This document shows, piece by piece, positions 1 through 7,645 of a DNA stretch of 64,000 nucleotides; within the stretch, counting starts at the first letter, position 1, and each line of letters begins with the position of its first letter. Source of the DNA: Colwellia sp. M166 (GTDB lineage Bacteria > Pseudomonadota > Gammaproteobacteria > Enterobacterales > Alteromonadaceae); the NCBI RefSeq assembly GCF_024585285.1, contig NZ_CP040755.1:2976001-3040000 (forward strand), in the 5' to 3' direction. A program made the translations under genes and the position numbers. The notes under the pieces were generated by a model. The model made no database searches. It was given only the letters and a program-made list of their open reading frames with translations, and had not been told where the DNA came from.

Positions 1-179
1 TAGTCTTTATCTTACTGCCCGGGCCGGCGGTAATATTTATCCCCCTTGGCTTAGCCTTGCTAAGTTTAGAGTATGACTGGGCGAAAGTCTGGCTGAAGAA
101 AAGTCAGAAATATTTTCGTCAAGCTGCTGTGAAAGCTGATCAAGCCTTACACTGGTTCGGAAAAAAATTGCGTAATTAG
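1..179 (+). CDS. PGPGW-type transmembrane protein, 3' end only
   Basis: The reading frame enters from outside the window (first full codon at position 3) and stops with TAG at 177-179, leaving about 58 residues. They contain a hydrophobic stretch with a Pro-Gly-Pro followed by a second hydrophobic run ending in LSLEYDWAKVW, the pattern of the small PGPGW-family membrane proteins. A basic, Lys-rich tail follows. The function of the family is not established. The start and N-terminus are missing, so the family call rests on the C-terminal half only. Confidence 0.6.
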   Translation, partial: VFILLPGPAVIFIPLGLALLSLEYDWAKVWLKKSQKYFRQAAVKADQALHWFGKKLRN

Positions 180-192
180 TCGTGGTTGGCTA

Positions 193-228
193 CTTAGGGT
201 AATTCCTAGTGATTGTTATTACCCTAAG
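193..228. terminator. Perfect 11-bp hairpin after the PGPGW gene
   Basis: Positions 193-203 (CTTAGGGTAAT) are perfectly complementary to 218-228, with a 14-nt loop. It lies 14 bp after the stop codon of the PGPGW gene. No U-run follows on the + strand, so it is either a weak terminator or an mRNA 3'-end stabiliser. Structure seen, function inferred. Confidence 0.4.
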
Positions 229-235
229 CTAAGTT

Positions 236-287
236 ATACCAATTTTACTAAGTTTCTGAGTGGGAACAAACTTAATAGACTTGGTAT
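236..287. repeat. Short palindromic element with ATACCAA...TTGGTAT ends
   Basis: Arms 236-255 and 268-287 pair over 20 bp with two mismatches and one G-U, with a 12-nt loop. The ends ATACCAA/TTGGTAT and the following bases resemble both ends of the 257-bp element at 3714-3970. The right arm plus the next six bases agree with that element's right end at 21 of 26 positions. It sits between convergent genes and could also act as a transcription stop for both. It is probably a minimal member of the same repeat family. Confidence 0.5.
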
Positions 288-295
288 TATATAGG

Positions 296-1021
296 TTATG
301 CAGATTGTGTTTTCTCGGTAATGTAACGAGCTTTAGTCTGGTTATATTCGGTCACGATGTTGTCAATGGTTTCTTGACAATAGTCTCGTAAGCCACTTAA
401 TAGCATGAACTTTTTACCGTGTCCGATCACTATTCCTTGCGAAACCAAATCAAAAGATAAGCAGGCATTACCACGTTTACCTTCTTGCGCTAAAGTGGTT
501 GAAGACAAGCGTAAGGTGATGTCTTGAAAATCAAGTTGCTCAAGTTGAATTGACATACTTTCATACATGATCATCGGGCGAGCTGGATTGATCATGACTT
601 TATTTTCTTTCATTAATTCGACCAGAATATGAGGAAAAGTATGACCTGAAAACTCGACATAGGCACGTGTTAAAGACTCAATTGCTTTACTGTTTTTTGT
701 GCTATGGCCGGCAACAGACATATTTAAATATTCTTTTGCTTTATCGTCAATAATACTCGCTGTTGTTGTTATTTCTGTTGGAATATTTAGCGTTGTTGCA
801 TCAGTTACCATACCTGAAAATTTAAAACTCATTTCTTGATGTAAACCGGCACGTTCTAGAATTAGTGCAAACAATAAGTCTCCAGGAACACAGAAACGTT
901 TAGCATCGATGTTATGTAAAGGATTAAAATCATCGGCAATTTGCTTTGCAAAATCACTCGCCTGTTGACGTGTGAAAGTAATTTTTTCATCTGAAATATG
1001 GCAATAGTTTTCTAAAAACAT
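296..1021 (-). CDS. DUF3581 family protein with a MaoC/hot-dog-like motif
   Basis: A 241-residue soluble protein without signal peptide or membrane segment. I recognise it as DUF3581, a family common in Alteromonadales and Vibrionales with no assigned function. Residues 30-40 read DDFNPLHNIDA, and a Gly-Asp and hydrophobic helix follow at about 47-55. This resembles the D-x-N-P-x-H-x-D signature of MaoC-like (R)-enoyl-CoA hydratases, whose Asp and His are catalytic; here they would be Asp31 and His36. A hot-dog fold acting on acyl chains is therefore an inference. The gene is monocistronic and convergent with the PGPGW gene. Confidence 0.72.
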   Translation of the reverse strand: MFLENYCHISDEKITFTRQQASDFAKQIADDFNPLHNIDAKRFCVPGDLLFALILERAGLHQEMSFKFSGMVTDATTLNIPTEITTTASIIDDKAKEYLNMSVAGHSTKNSKAIESLTRAYVEFSGHTFPHILVELMKENKVMINPARPMIMYESMSIQLEQLDFQDITLRLSSTTLAQEGKRGNACLSFDLVSQGIVIGHGKKFMLLSGLRDYCQETIDNIVTEYNQTKARYITEKTQSA

Positions 1022-1161
1022 GAATATGTGTCATCACTTTAAGCTACGAAAATCGGCGCTATTCTATCAGTATGGCTAATTAAAATCGAAGTTTATTGAG
1101 CTTTTGTTTACAAAGCAGACCAGTAAAAACAAGGGGTTTAGGCGAACAGCTGTATATTATT

Positions 1162-1425
1162 TTACTTGTTGGCAAGTTGGTAACTTTCAACTAATTGTTC
1201 CTTGTTACGCTTATTGAGTTGCTTAAGTTGATATTCACGGCGGCTTGCTTGCTGTCGATCATGTTGCGGCTCAGCATAGGCGAGTTTTACCGGACGGCGC
1301 ACACGTGTATATTTTGCCGCTTTTTTATTGCAGCTGTTATGTTCAGCTAAACGACGCTCAAGGCAGGTGGTAATACCGGCATAAAGGCTATTATCAGCGC
1401 AACGAAGGAAATAGACGTACCACAT
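1162..1425 (-). CDS. GIY-YIG nuclease-superfamily protein (YhbQ/UPF0213 type)
   Basis: An 87-residue single-domain protein. The N-terminus holds the GIY-YIG signature as YVYFLRC (residues 3-9) followed by Tyr-Ala-Gly-Ile (16-19). The conserved Arg comes in the helix LERRLAEHN, and Glu in RREYQLK corresponds to the metal-binding Glu of the fold. Stand-alone YhbQ-like proteins are small and their cellular substrate is uncertain, although nuclease activity is known in the superfamily. It is transcribed divergently from the DUF2797 gene, with 144 bp between the starts. Confidence 0.85.
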   Translation of the reverse strand: MWYVYFLRCADNSLYAGITTCLERRLAEHNSCNKKAAKYTRVRRPVKLAYAEPQHDRQQASRREYQLKQLNKRNKEQLVESYQLANK

Positions 1426-1569
1426 ATAAGATAAATAAAGTCCGATCAGTGAGATATCTAGGTATCATCGCAAGTTTTTTGCTGATATTCGAGCTAAAAA
1501 TGAATTAGTGCTAGCTGCTAGTAGGTGATTTTTATATTATTAGCGACTGAAAAAATAATAGGTTGATAT

Positions 1570-2403
1570 ATGTTGCAAATAGAAACAGGTGCTCTGCGAA
1601 AAATGCGTGCAGATTTATCCTTAGATGGTACGGTAAACTACCGTATGGTGGTTGGTGAGCAAGAAGTTGAGTTGAATTCACTGATCGGTAAGCACCTAAC
1701 ACTGCAATATAGCGGTCATATTGATTGCCAGCATTGTGGTAGAAAAACTAAAAAAAGCTATTCTCAAGGATATTGTTACCCTTGTATGCAAAAATTAGCG
1801 CAATGTGATATGTGCATTATGAAGCCAGAAACTTGCCATTTTGAGCAAGGAACTTGTCGAGAGCCGCAGTGGGGGGAAAGTAATTGCATGATCCCGCATT
1901 ATGTTTATTTAGCCAATACTTCAGGCTTAAAAGTGGGTATTACACGCCACACCCAAATACCCACGCGCTGGATCGATCAAGGGGCAACACAGGCTTTAGC
2001 TATATTTAAAGTAAGCACTCGCTTACAATCCGGCCTTGTTGAAATAGCATTGGCTGAATATATAGCCGATAAAACTAATTGGCGAGCTATGCTTAAGGGC
2101 AGTGCTGAGGCGCTAGACTTAAAAGCTATTGCCGAGGAGCTAAAACCTAAAATCGCTGAAAAATTGGCAAGTGTTAGTTTAAAATATGGCGTTGATGCTG
2201 TCACTGAACTGAATGAAGATGTGATAGATTTACACTTCCCTGTTCAGCAATATTTAACAAAAATATCATCATTTAATTTTGATAAAACACCGGAAGTTTC
2301 AGGGACATTAGTTGGCATAAAAGGGCAGTATTTGATTTTTGATGCGGGTGTGATCAATTTGCGTAAGTTTACTTCTTATCATGTAAGTTTGCAGGTAAAT
2401 TGA
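1570..2403 (+). CDS. DUF2797 family protein with cysteine-rich segment and GIY-YIG-like core
   Basis: A 277-residue cytoplasmic protein. Nine cysteines lie at residues 53, 56, 69, 72, 79, 82, 89, 96 and 106, mostly as CxxC pairs, suggesting one or two bound zinc ions. Directly after them come YVY (111-113), KVGIT (121-125) and Arg133-Trp134, a pattern like a GIY-YIG catalytic core. I recognise it as DUF2797, of unknown function. A nucleic-acid role is an inference from the zinc-like cluster and the GIY-YIG resemblance. The start at 1570 has only a weak ribosome-binding site. Confidence 0.75.
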   Translation: MLQIETGALRKMRADLSLDGTVNYRMVVGEQEVELNSLIGKHLTLQYSGHIDCQHCGRKTKKSYSQGYCYPCMQKLAQCDMCIMKPETCHFEQGTCREPQWGESNCMIPHYVYLANTSGLKVGITRHTQIPTRWIDQGATQALAIFKVSTRLQSGLVEIALAEYIADKTNWRAMLKGSAEALDLKAIAEELKPKIAEKLASVSLKYGVDAVTELNEDVIDLHFPVQQYLTKISSFNFDKTPEVSGTLVGIKGQYLIFDAGVINLRKFTSYHVSLQVN

Positions 2404-2599
2404 TTGTTTTAAAGGATAACTAACGTAAATAGGTTAAACTGAATTTATTATTTATAGGTTTAATTTGGTCTTAAGTTCGATAGAGCAAAACAAGGCATAT
2501 TTCTATAAGCTATCTCATCTTAACGAGCTATATGTACCATCAGCTTTTTGAGATAGTTTAGCTATTGCCTACTAAGTTTAAGGTGCCGTAAAGGAATAT

Positions 2600-2638
2600 A
2601 TGGCAGGTTTATTTGGGAATGATGATAATGAATGTTAA
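2600..2638 (+). other. 12-codon upstream ORF overlapping the HDOD gene start
   Basis: An ATG at 2600, preceded by AAGGAA at 2591-2596, opens a frame of 12 codons (MAGLFGNDDNEC) with TAA at 2636-2638. It overlaps the candidate start codons of the HDOD gene in another frame. It may be a leader peptide, a chance ORF, or the original N-terminus of the HDOD protein separated by a frameshift. Translation is not shown. Confidence 0.3.
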
Positions 2639-3473
2639 TGATTATGCAGAACGAGCCAGTGAGATGTTTGTCCTCTCGGATTCTTTTATTCGTATTAAGG
2701 AGTTGATTGATGATGAAAGCTCTACAATTGATGATATTGCCGATGTGATATTATTGGATCCGGCATTGGCGGGAACCATTTTAAAATTAGCGAATAGTTC
2801 CTTTTTTAATTATTCTGGTAAAATTGATACCATTTCTAAAGCTGTACTAGTGTTAGGCATTACTGAAGTTTACAATTTAGTGATTACTTTTTTTACTAAC
2901 AAAGCTTTTAAAGGAATAGACGCTAAACAGGACTATCTAGATGATTTCTGGTGTAAAAGTGTTGATTGTGCGCTAATTGTAAAATACCTTGGCGCGAGGC
3001 TTAATATAGCAAATTCCGAACGTTTATTTATTTTAGGCTTACTACACAATTTGGGAGAACTTGTTGTTCATCAGGTGTCTCCAGAGCAAATGCTTGTAGC
3101 GAACAGTTTTTCTTCAACAGAATTACCTTGGGAAAAACAAGTAGCAAGCCTTGGTTTTACCTATGGTGCATGTAGTGCTGAGCTGCTAAAACAATGGCAA
3201 TTGCCATTTAGCATTATCGAGCCTATTCGTAATCAAGATGATAATGATTTCACCTATAGCAGTGACGAAAGCAAGTTATTGTATCTCGCGAAACGAATCA
3301 TGTTGAGTCAATACGATTGTAGCTCACATGCTATTGAGTTGTTATTAACTGAAGATACACTGCAACAATTACCTATTGATCAGAATATGCTTAAAGGCGC
3401 GAATAATTTTTGTGATCTTGAACGTTTGAGCATTTTGTCTATTTTAAATCCTGGCGCCGCCATGATTTATTAA
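2628..3473 (+). CDS. HDOD-domain protein
   Basis: About 281 residues filled almost entirely by one HDOD domain, a non-catalytic HD-related module of bacterial signalling proteins. Typical features are the N-terminal DSFIRIKELIDDE segment, LLDPALAGTILKLANSSFF (roughly residues 44-62), and ILGLLHNLGELV near 145. No GGDEF, EAL or receiver domain is attached, so the output is unknown. ATGs at 2619, 2622 and 2628 and a TTG at 2613 are in frame. I chose 2628 because GGGA at 2615-2618 is well spaced for it and the homology-like part begins NVNDYAERASEMF. A short ORF overlaps the start. Confidence 0.8.
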   Translation: MNVNDYAERASEMFVLSDSFIRIKELIDDESSTIDDIADVILLDPALAGTILKLANSSFFNYSGKIDTISKAVLVLGITEVYNLVITFFTNKAFKGIDAKQDYLDDFWCKSVDCALIVKYLGARLNIANSERLFILGLLHNLGELVVHQVSPEQMLVANSFSSTELPWEKQVASLGFTYGACSAELLKQWQLPFSIIEPIRNQDDNDFTYSSDESKLLYLAKRIMLSQYDCSSHAIELLLTEDTLQQLPIDQNMLKGANNFCDLERLSILSILNPGAAMIY

Positions 3474-3633
3474 TCGTTGTTGGCTTTTGATATGGTTAGG
3501 TACGATTTATCCTAGTTTTTATTAATGATGTCGATACAGCAATAGAATAATCACCCTAAAGCGTAGTTTACAGTAGCCTAACAGCATCATTTTTATTTAT
3601 TTTTTGTAACGCTATCAGCTTAATACCCAATTA

Positions 3634-3678
3634 TAAGAAATACATCTGTGCTAATTTTTAATTCAGTTGTATTTCTTA
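3634..3678. repeat. 45-bp palindrome (11-bp perfect arms)
   Basis: TAAGAAATACA at 3634-3644 is the exact reverse complement of 3668-3678. After one mismatch, CTG/CAG (3646-3648/3664-3666) pairs too, leaving a 15-nt loop. It lies 160 bp after the HDOD stop codon, with no U-run at its end, so it is more like a palindromic repeat unit than an intrinsic terminator. Its function is unknown. Confidence 0.45.
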
Positions 3679-3713
3679 GCATAAGTTATCTTTTGATTTT
3701 TCTGTATTTAATA

Positions 3714-3970
3714 ATACCAAATTGATTAAGTTCTTTACCACTCTGCGAGAATTAAAAGGCTTAGCGGCACAGTTTCATAGTTCCAGACTGAACCTAAGTA
3801 CCTACACCATGCAAGGCATTGATTGAAGATATGGGTTATTCTCGACAACTGCTCCGGCGTTGTTCTAATGACTCACATCCCTGTGAGAACCTTGTCAAAA
3901 TCAATAACGCAGTATGTAAACCTTTTAAACTCGAGCTCTGAATTGGGAAGAAATTTAATCAAATTGGTAT
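3714..3970. mobile_element. MITE-like 257-bp element with 16-bp perfect terminal inverted repeats
   Basis: Position 3714 starts ATACCAAATTGATTAA, and 3955-3970 is its exact reverse complement. The internal 225 bp have no ORF for a transposase. A small internal hairpin, CTCACA-tccc-TGTGAG, lies near 3890. Size, non-coding nature and perfect ends fit a non-autonomous miniature transposable element. A target duplication is not clear. A shorter palindrome at 236-287 shares its ends. Confidence 0.55.
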
Positions 3971-4113
3971 AAGTCTACAAGATAATATGTTCATCCCACC
4001 TTTCATCACTTTTGATGATTTATTTATCTATAGTGGCTGATTGAGTCAAATCAAGTGATTTAAACCAGGCTGGCTTCTTTAATAAATTAAGTCAATTTTA
4101 GACATTTTTAAAT

Positions 4114-4128
4114 GCACCAGTAGCTTGC
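4114..4128. promoter_or_regulatory. NtrC-type box 1
   Basis: GCAC-N7-TTGC matches the NtrC half-site pattern GCAC-N7-GTGC at seven of eight positions. Its centre is 30 bp, about three helical turns, from box 2, so both would lie on one face of the DNA upstream of the sigma-54-like promoter of glnK-amtB. Confidence 0.5.
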
Positions 4129-4143
4129 AAATCACTTGTCTTC

Positions 4144-4158
4144 GCACTGTCATGGTGC
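4144..4158. promoter_or_regulatory. NtrC-type box 2
   Basis: GCACTGTCATGGTGC is an exact match to GCAC-N7-GTGC, and the symmetry extends one base outward (TCGCAC/GTGCGA). It lies about 70 bp upstream of the -24/-12 element of glnK. NtrC activates nitrogen-starvation genes with sigma-54 RNA polymerase. Assignment by motif and position. Confidence 0.6.
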
Positions 4159-4211
4159 GAGGTACCTCAGCATCAATCATCTATCTTGTTGTTTTTTATG
4201 TAATATTTATT

Positions 4212-4227
4212 TGGCATGGTGCTTGAT
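4212..4227 (+). promoter_or_regulatory. Sigma-54 (-24/-12) promoter candidate of glnK-amtB
   Basis: TGGCATG-GTGC-TTGAT matches the consensus TGGCAYG-N4-TTGCW except for A in place of C at the -12 element. It lies 35-50 bp before the glnK start, with two NtrC-type boxes upstream. Transcription would start near 4237. Confidence 0.5.
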
Positions 4228-4261
4228 AAGTATTTACTAACGAAAAATAAGGGAAAGTAAA

Positions 4262-4600
4262 ATGAAACTAGTCAATGCGATAATAAAGCCATTCAAACTT
4301 GATAATGTCAGAGAAGCGATCTCTGAAATCGGTGTTGAAGGATTAACGGTGAGCGAAGTTAAAGGTTTTGGCCGTCAAAAAGGGCATACAGAACTCTATC
4401 GTGGTGCGGAATATCAAGTGGACTTTTTACCAAAAGTAAAACTTGAAATTGCAGTAAATGATGATGTGGTGCAGCGCTTAGTGGAAGCTATTGCAGAGTC
4501 AGCACACACAGGAAAAATTGGTGATGGCAAAATATTTGTTTATGACCTTGAACAAGCGGTGCGAATTCGTACTGGTGAACAAGACGCAGAAGCGCTATAG
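4262..4600 (+). CDS. glnK: Nitrogen regulatory protein P-II (GlnK)
   Basis: 112 residues, the standard P-II length. The T-loop has Tyr51 in RGAEYQVDF, the residue uridylylated by GlnD. The signature at the C-terminal side reads [12 protein letters not shown] (about 82-93), which forms the ATP/2-oxoglutarate site. P-II trimers sense 2-oxoglutarate, ATP/ADP and glutamine, and GlnK docks on AmtB to block ammonium flux. Only 9 bp separate it from amtB, the hallmark of glnK rather than glnB. The sigma-54-like element and NtrC-type boxes upstream imply induction under nitrogen limitation. Confidence 0.95.
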   Translation: MKLVNAIIKPFKLDNVREAISEIGVEGLTVSEVKGFGRQKGHTELYRGAEYQVDFLPKVKLEIAVNDDVVQRLVEAIAESAHTGKIGDGKIFVYDLEQAVRIRTGEQDAEAL

Positions 4601-4609
4601 GAGCTCATC

Positions 4610-5875
4610 ATGGAACAAAATATTTTTCAACTTCAGTATGCGATGGACACCTTCTACTTTTTAATTTGTGGTGCCTTAGTGATGTGGATGGCGGCAGGTT
4701 TTTCGATGTTAGAAGCGGGCCTAGTTCGTGCTAAAAACACCACCGAAATTTTAACTAAAAATGTCGCCTTATATGCGATTGCTTGCATGATGTATTTATT
4801 TGTTGGTTACGACATTATGTACGGTGGTGGTATTTTCTTGTCGGGCATTGAGACGGTTGACCCTGCTAAGGTGTTAGCTGAATTTTCTACGCGAGAAGAT
4901 GGCTTTACAGGTGCGGCAATATATTCAGCGGCATCAGATTTCTTTTTCCAAGTTGTTTTTGTTGCCACGGCTATGTCAATTGTTTCGGGTGCGGTAGCTG
5001 AGCGGATGAAATTATGGGCATTTTTAGCCTTTGCGGTTGTGTTAACTGCTGTTATTTATCCCATGGAAGGTAGTTGGACTTGGGGTGGTAACGCCGTGTT
5101 TGGTTTATATACCTTATCTGAACTAGGTTTTTCAGACTTTGCTGGCTCTGGTATTGTTCATATGGCGGGTGCAGCCGCGGCATTAGCAGGTGTCTTATTG
5201 TTAGGGGCACGTAAAGGCAAATACAGTGCTGATGGTCACATCAATGCGATTCCGGGCTCTAATTTACCTATGGCGACTTTAGGTACCTTTATTTTGTGGA
5301 TGGGTTGGTTTGGCTTCAATGGTGGCTCGGTATTGAAGCTGGGCGATATCGCTAGTTCACATTCGGTTGCTATGGTATTTCTAAATACCAATGCATCTGC
5401 AGCTGCAGGCGCAGTAGCAGCATTAATCTTAGCGAAAGTCTTATTTAAAAAAGCAGATTTAACCATGGCTCTCAATGGCGCATTAGCAGGTTTAGTTGTG
5501 ATAACGGCTGAGCCATCAACCCCGACACCGTTACAAGCGACATTGTTTGGTGCTATCGCTGGTATCGTAGTTGTTTTCTCAATCATCAGTTTAGATAAGT
5601 TAAAAATCGATGATCCTGTTGGTGCTATTTCTGTACATGGTGTGGTCGGTCTACTTGGTTTGTTATTAGTACCCGTCACCAATAGTGCTTCTACATTAAG
5701 TGGACAGTTGATCGGTGCGGCGACAATTTTTGTTTGGGTCTTCTTTACGAGTTTAGCGGTATGGTTTATTTTGAAAAAATTAATTGGCATCAGAGTAACG
5801 GACGAAGAAGAGTATGAAGGTGTTGATAAATCAGATTGTGGTATGGAAGCTTATCCTGAGTTTACTCGTGGCTAA
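4610..5875 (+). CDS. amtB: Ammonium transporter AmtB
   Basis: A 421-residue inner-membrane protein of the Amt/Mep/Rh family with about eleven hydrophobic segments. The pore's twin histidines are recognisable as His184 (GSGIVHMAG) and His343 (ISVHGVVG). The N-terminus enters TM1 at about residue 15 without an obvious cleavable signal peptide, unlike E. coli AmtB. The ribosome-binding site AGGAG lies just before the start. It is co-transcribed with glnK, whose product gates it. A strong terminator follows at 5903. Confidence 0.95.
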   Translation: MEQNIFQLQYAMDTFYFLICGALVMWMAAGFSMLEAGLVRAKNTTEILTKNVALYAIACMMYLFVGYDIMYGGGIFLSGIETVDPAKVLAEFSTREDGFTGAAIYSAASDFFFQVVFVATAMSIVSGAVAERMKLWAFLAFAVVLTAVIYPMEGSWTWGGNAVFGLYTLSELGFSDFAGSGIVHMAGAAAALAGVLLLGARKGKYSADGHINAIPGSNLPMATLGTFILWMGWFGFNGGSVLKLGDIASSHSVAMVFLNTNASAAAGAVAALILAKVLFKKADLTMALNGALAGLVVITAEPSTPTPLQATLFGAIAGIVVVFSIISLDKLKIDDPVGAISVHGVVGLLGLLLVPVTNSASTLSGQLIGAATIFVWVFFTSLAVWFILKKLIGIRVTDEEEYEGVDKSDCGMEAYPEFTRG

Positions 5876-5902
5876 GTAGTTCATTGATATCGAAAGTTAT
5901 AG

Positions 5903-5932
5903 AGCCTGTGCTTTAATTTGTACAGGCTTTTT
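5903..5932 (+). terminator. Intrinsic terminator of glnK-amtB
   Basis: AGCCTGT (5903-5909) pairs with ACAGGCT (5922-5928), followed by a T-run (5928-5932). It lies 27 bp after the amtB stop. Confidence 0.8.
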
Positions 5933-6072
5933 ATATTTTTGCATAGCAATATTAACCTTAACTATGTGTAGTAGATTAAGGCAGATTAAATATTTATTAA
6001 ATTTTACTGCCATTAGCAATAAAATGTGTAAAATTAACGCATTAGTTAATATGTTTATAAGCGGATTGTGAA

Positions 6073-6996
6073 ATGGCCAGAGAACAGTTTGGTGTATGTG
6101 CGGAGCCTAGTCTTCACGGATATTATTTATTATTTAATGCCTTCGACGATAAAAATTTATTTTTACGTAAAGCATTATCCCGTTTGCCCGCTTTATTTGA
6201 TAAATACGCTGATCGTTTTTCTGAAGCTAATTTAGCCGGGGTTATTGCTATAGGTACTAATTTTTGGGATGAGCTATACCCCGAAGCTCGCCCTAAATAC
6301 TTAAGACAGTTTCCAGAAATGGCTGTCGAGGATTGTACTGCTCCGGCCAATAATTATGATCTGTATATCGAAATTCGTGGTGATAGAGCGGATGTTAATC
6401 ACATTGTAGCAACAAAAGTTTGTCAGTTATTAGCTGATAGTGTTGAATTGGTTGAGCAAGTAAGATCATTTCGGTTTTTAGATGGCCGTGATCTCACTGG
6501 ATTTGTTGACGGTACTGAAAATCCACAAGGCCATCATCGCCGTCGAGTTGCCTTGATTAATGAACAAGAAGATCCTGAATTTTCTGCCGGTAGTTATTTA
6601 CATATTCAACGCTATCGACATAATTTAAATTTATGGAATTCTTTAGAAGTCAAAGACCAAGAAGATATTTTCTCACGTACTAAAGTTAATAATGAAGAGT
6701 ATTCTGAAGAGAATAAAGCCCCCACTTCACATATTAAACGCGTTAACTTAAAAGATAGTGAAGGTAATAGCCTTGAAATATTACGCCAGAGTATGCCTTA
6801 TGGTGATATGAAGCTACAGGGGCTGTTCTTTGTCTCTTATTGTCACTCACCTGAACCTTTTGAACTGATGCTTAAAAGTATGATCACCGGCGATGCCCAC
6901 GGACACAGTGACCATATGCTTAAATATACGCAAGCAGAAACCGGTGCCGCATTTTTTGTCCCGAGCTTAAATGTTTTAGCGAAGCTTGGTGAGTAG
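6073..6996 (+). CDS. Dyp-type heme peroxidase (YfeX-like)
   Basis: A 307-residue dye-decolorizing-type peroxidase resembling E. coli YfeX. The distal signature GFVDG is at residues 143-147 (Asp146 catalytic), followed by TENP. His220 in APTSHIKRVN is the probable proximal heme ligand, and the Arg in LRQSMPYG corresponds to the conserved distal Arg. No Tat or Sec signal is seen, so it should be cytoplasmic and heme-loaded. The family oxidises dyes and porphyrin-like substrates with hydrogen peroxide; the physiological substrate is unknown. It appears monocistronic, with a weak ribosome-binding site. No encapsulin gene lies nearby. Confidence 0.9.
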   Translation: MAREQFGVCAEPSLHGYYLLFNAFDDKNLFLRKALSRLPALFDKYADRFSEANLAGVIAIGTNFWDELYPEARPKYLRQFPEMAVEDCTAPANNYDLYIEIRGDRADVNHIVATKVCQLLADSVELVEQVRSFRFLDGRDLTGFVDGTENPQGHHRRRVALINEQEDPEFSAGSYLHIQRYRHNLNLWNSLEVKDQEDIFSRTKVNNEEYSEENKAPTSHIKRVNLKDSEGNSLEILRQSMPYGDMKLQGLFFVSYCHSPEPFELMLKSMITGDAHGHSDHMLKYTQAETGAAFFVPSLNVLAKLGE

Positions 6997-7120
6997 TGAG
7001 GTGTTGCTATTAACGCTATATTTCCATAGCCCCTCAAGATGTGCGTTTCAGGACGTCTGAGCGAATCATGCTCAAGATGCATCTTTTTAATAGGGGGGAT
7101 TATCCCTTAAAACAGATGTA

Positions 7121-7153
7121 ACACTGAACATGGTTGGTTTAAACCTTCAGTGT
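7121..7153. terminator. Hairpin between the convergent peroxidase and argR genes
   Basis: ACACTGAA (7121-7128) pairs with TTCAGTGT (7146-7153), and an inner GGTT/AACC pair extends the stem after a short bulge. The U-runs on either side are weak. It probably ends or stabilises one or both convergent transcripts. Confidence 0.4.
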
Positions 7154-7171
7154 CTTAATAAGTTATTTGGG

Positions 7172-7645
7172 TTAGCTTAAGTTTTTTAGAAAGAGCGCTT
7201 CAAGCTTAGCAATGGTTTGCTTTATTTCTTTGACGTCGGTAGGGGCTATAAAAATAGTGTCATCACCGGCAATCGTACCAAGTACGCCATCACTTTTACT
7301 GACACTATCGAGTAAGCGAGCAATTAACTGCGCCGCGCCGGGACTGGTTCTAATAATAATCATTACATCGTTATGCTCGATATCGAGAACCAGCTGTTTT
7401 AATGGGCTTTTAGCCGTTGGCATACCTAGCTCTGCAGGCAAACAATAAACCATTTCTTGGCGAGCATTACGTGTACGCACGGCACCAAATTTACTGAGCA
7501 TACGCGATACTTTTGACTGACTAATATTATCAAAACCTTGCGACTTTAGTGCATCTGCAATGTCACCTTGCGAGCTAAATTGCTCTTGTTTTAATAAATC
7601 TTTGAATGCTTGTACTAAAGCTTCTTGTTTTTTTTGTCCGCTCAT
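7172..7645 (-). CDS. argR: Arginine repressor ArgR
   Basis: 157 residues, the standard ArgR length. The N-terminal winged helix (about 1-75) contains the segment [16 protein letters not shown] for DNA reading. The C-terminal domain (about 85-155) has the arginine-binding motif [11 protein letters not shown]. The hexamer represses arginine biosynthesis genes when arginine binds. It is divergent from mdh with 194 bp between them, an arrangement also known in E. coli and relatives. I looked for ARG boxes there and found none convincing. Confidence 0.95.
   Translation of the reverse strand: MSGQKKQEALVQAFKDLLKQEQFSSQGDIADALKSQGFDNISQSKVSRMLSKFGAVRTRNARQEMVYCLPAELGMPTAKSPLKQLVLDIEHNDVMIIIRTSPGAAQLIARLLDSVSKSDGVLGTIAGDDTIFIAPTDVKEIKQTIAKLEALFLKNLS

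Larger units (their letters stand above)
3474..4113. other. Gene-free stretch between the HDOD gene and the glnK regulatory region
   Basis: No credible ORF. It holds two structured repeats, listed separately: the palindrome at 3634-3678 and the MITE-like element at 3714-3970. The remaining sequence is AT-rich, and I see nothing further in it. The nitrogen-control sites of glnK begin just after this stretch. Confidence 0.6.

Noticed and set aside
3474..4113. A degenerate transposase gene inside the MITE-like element
   Set aside because: Reading the interior in several frames gave only short stretches between stops and no recognisable transposase motif.
5236..5790. A 184-codon open frame on the - strand within amtB
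   Set aside because: It lies wholly inside amtB, whose pore residues are intact. Its translation is a Pro/Ala/Thr-rich shadow.
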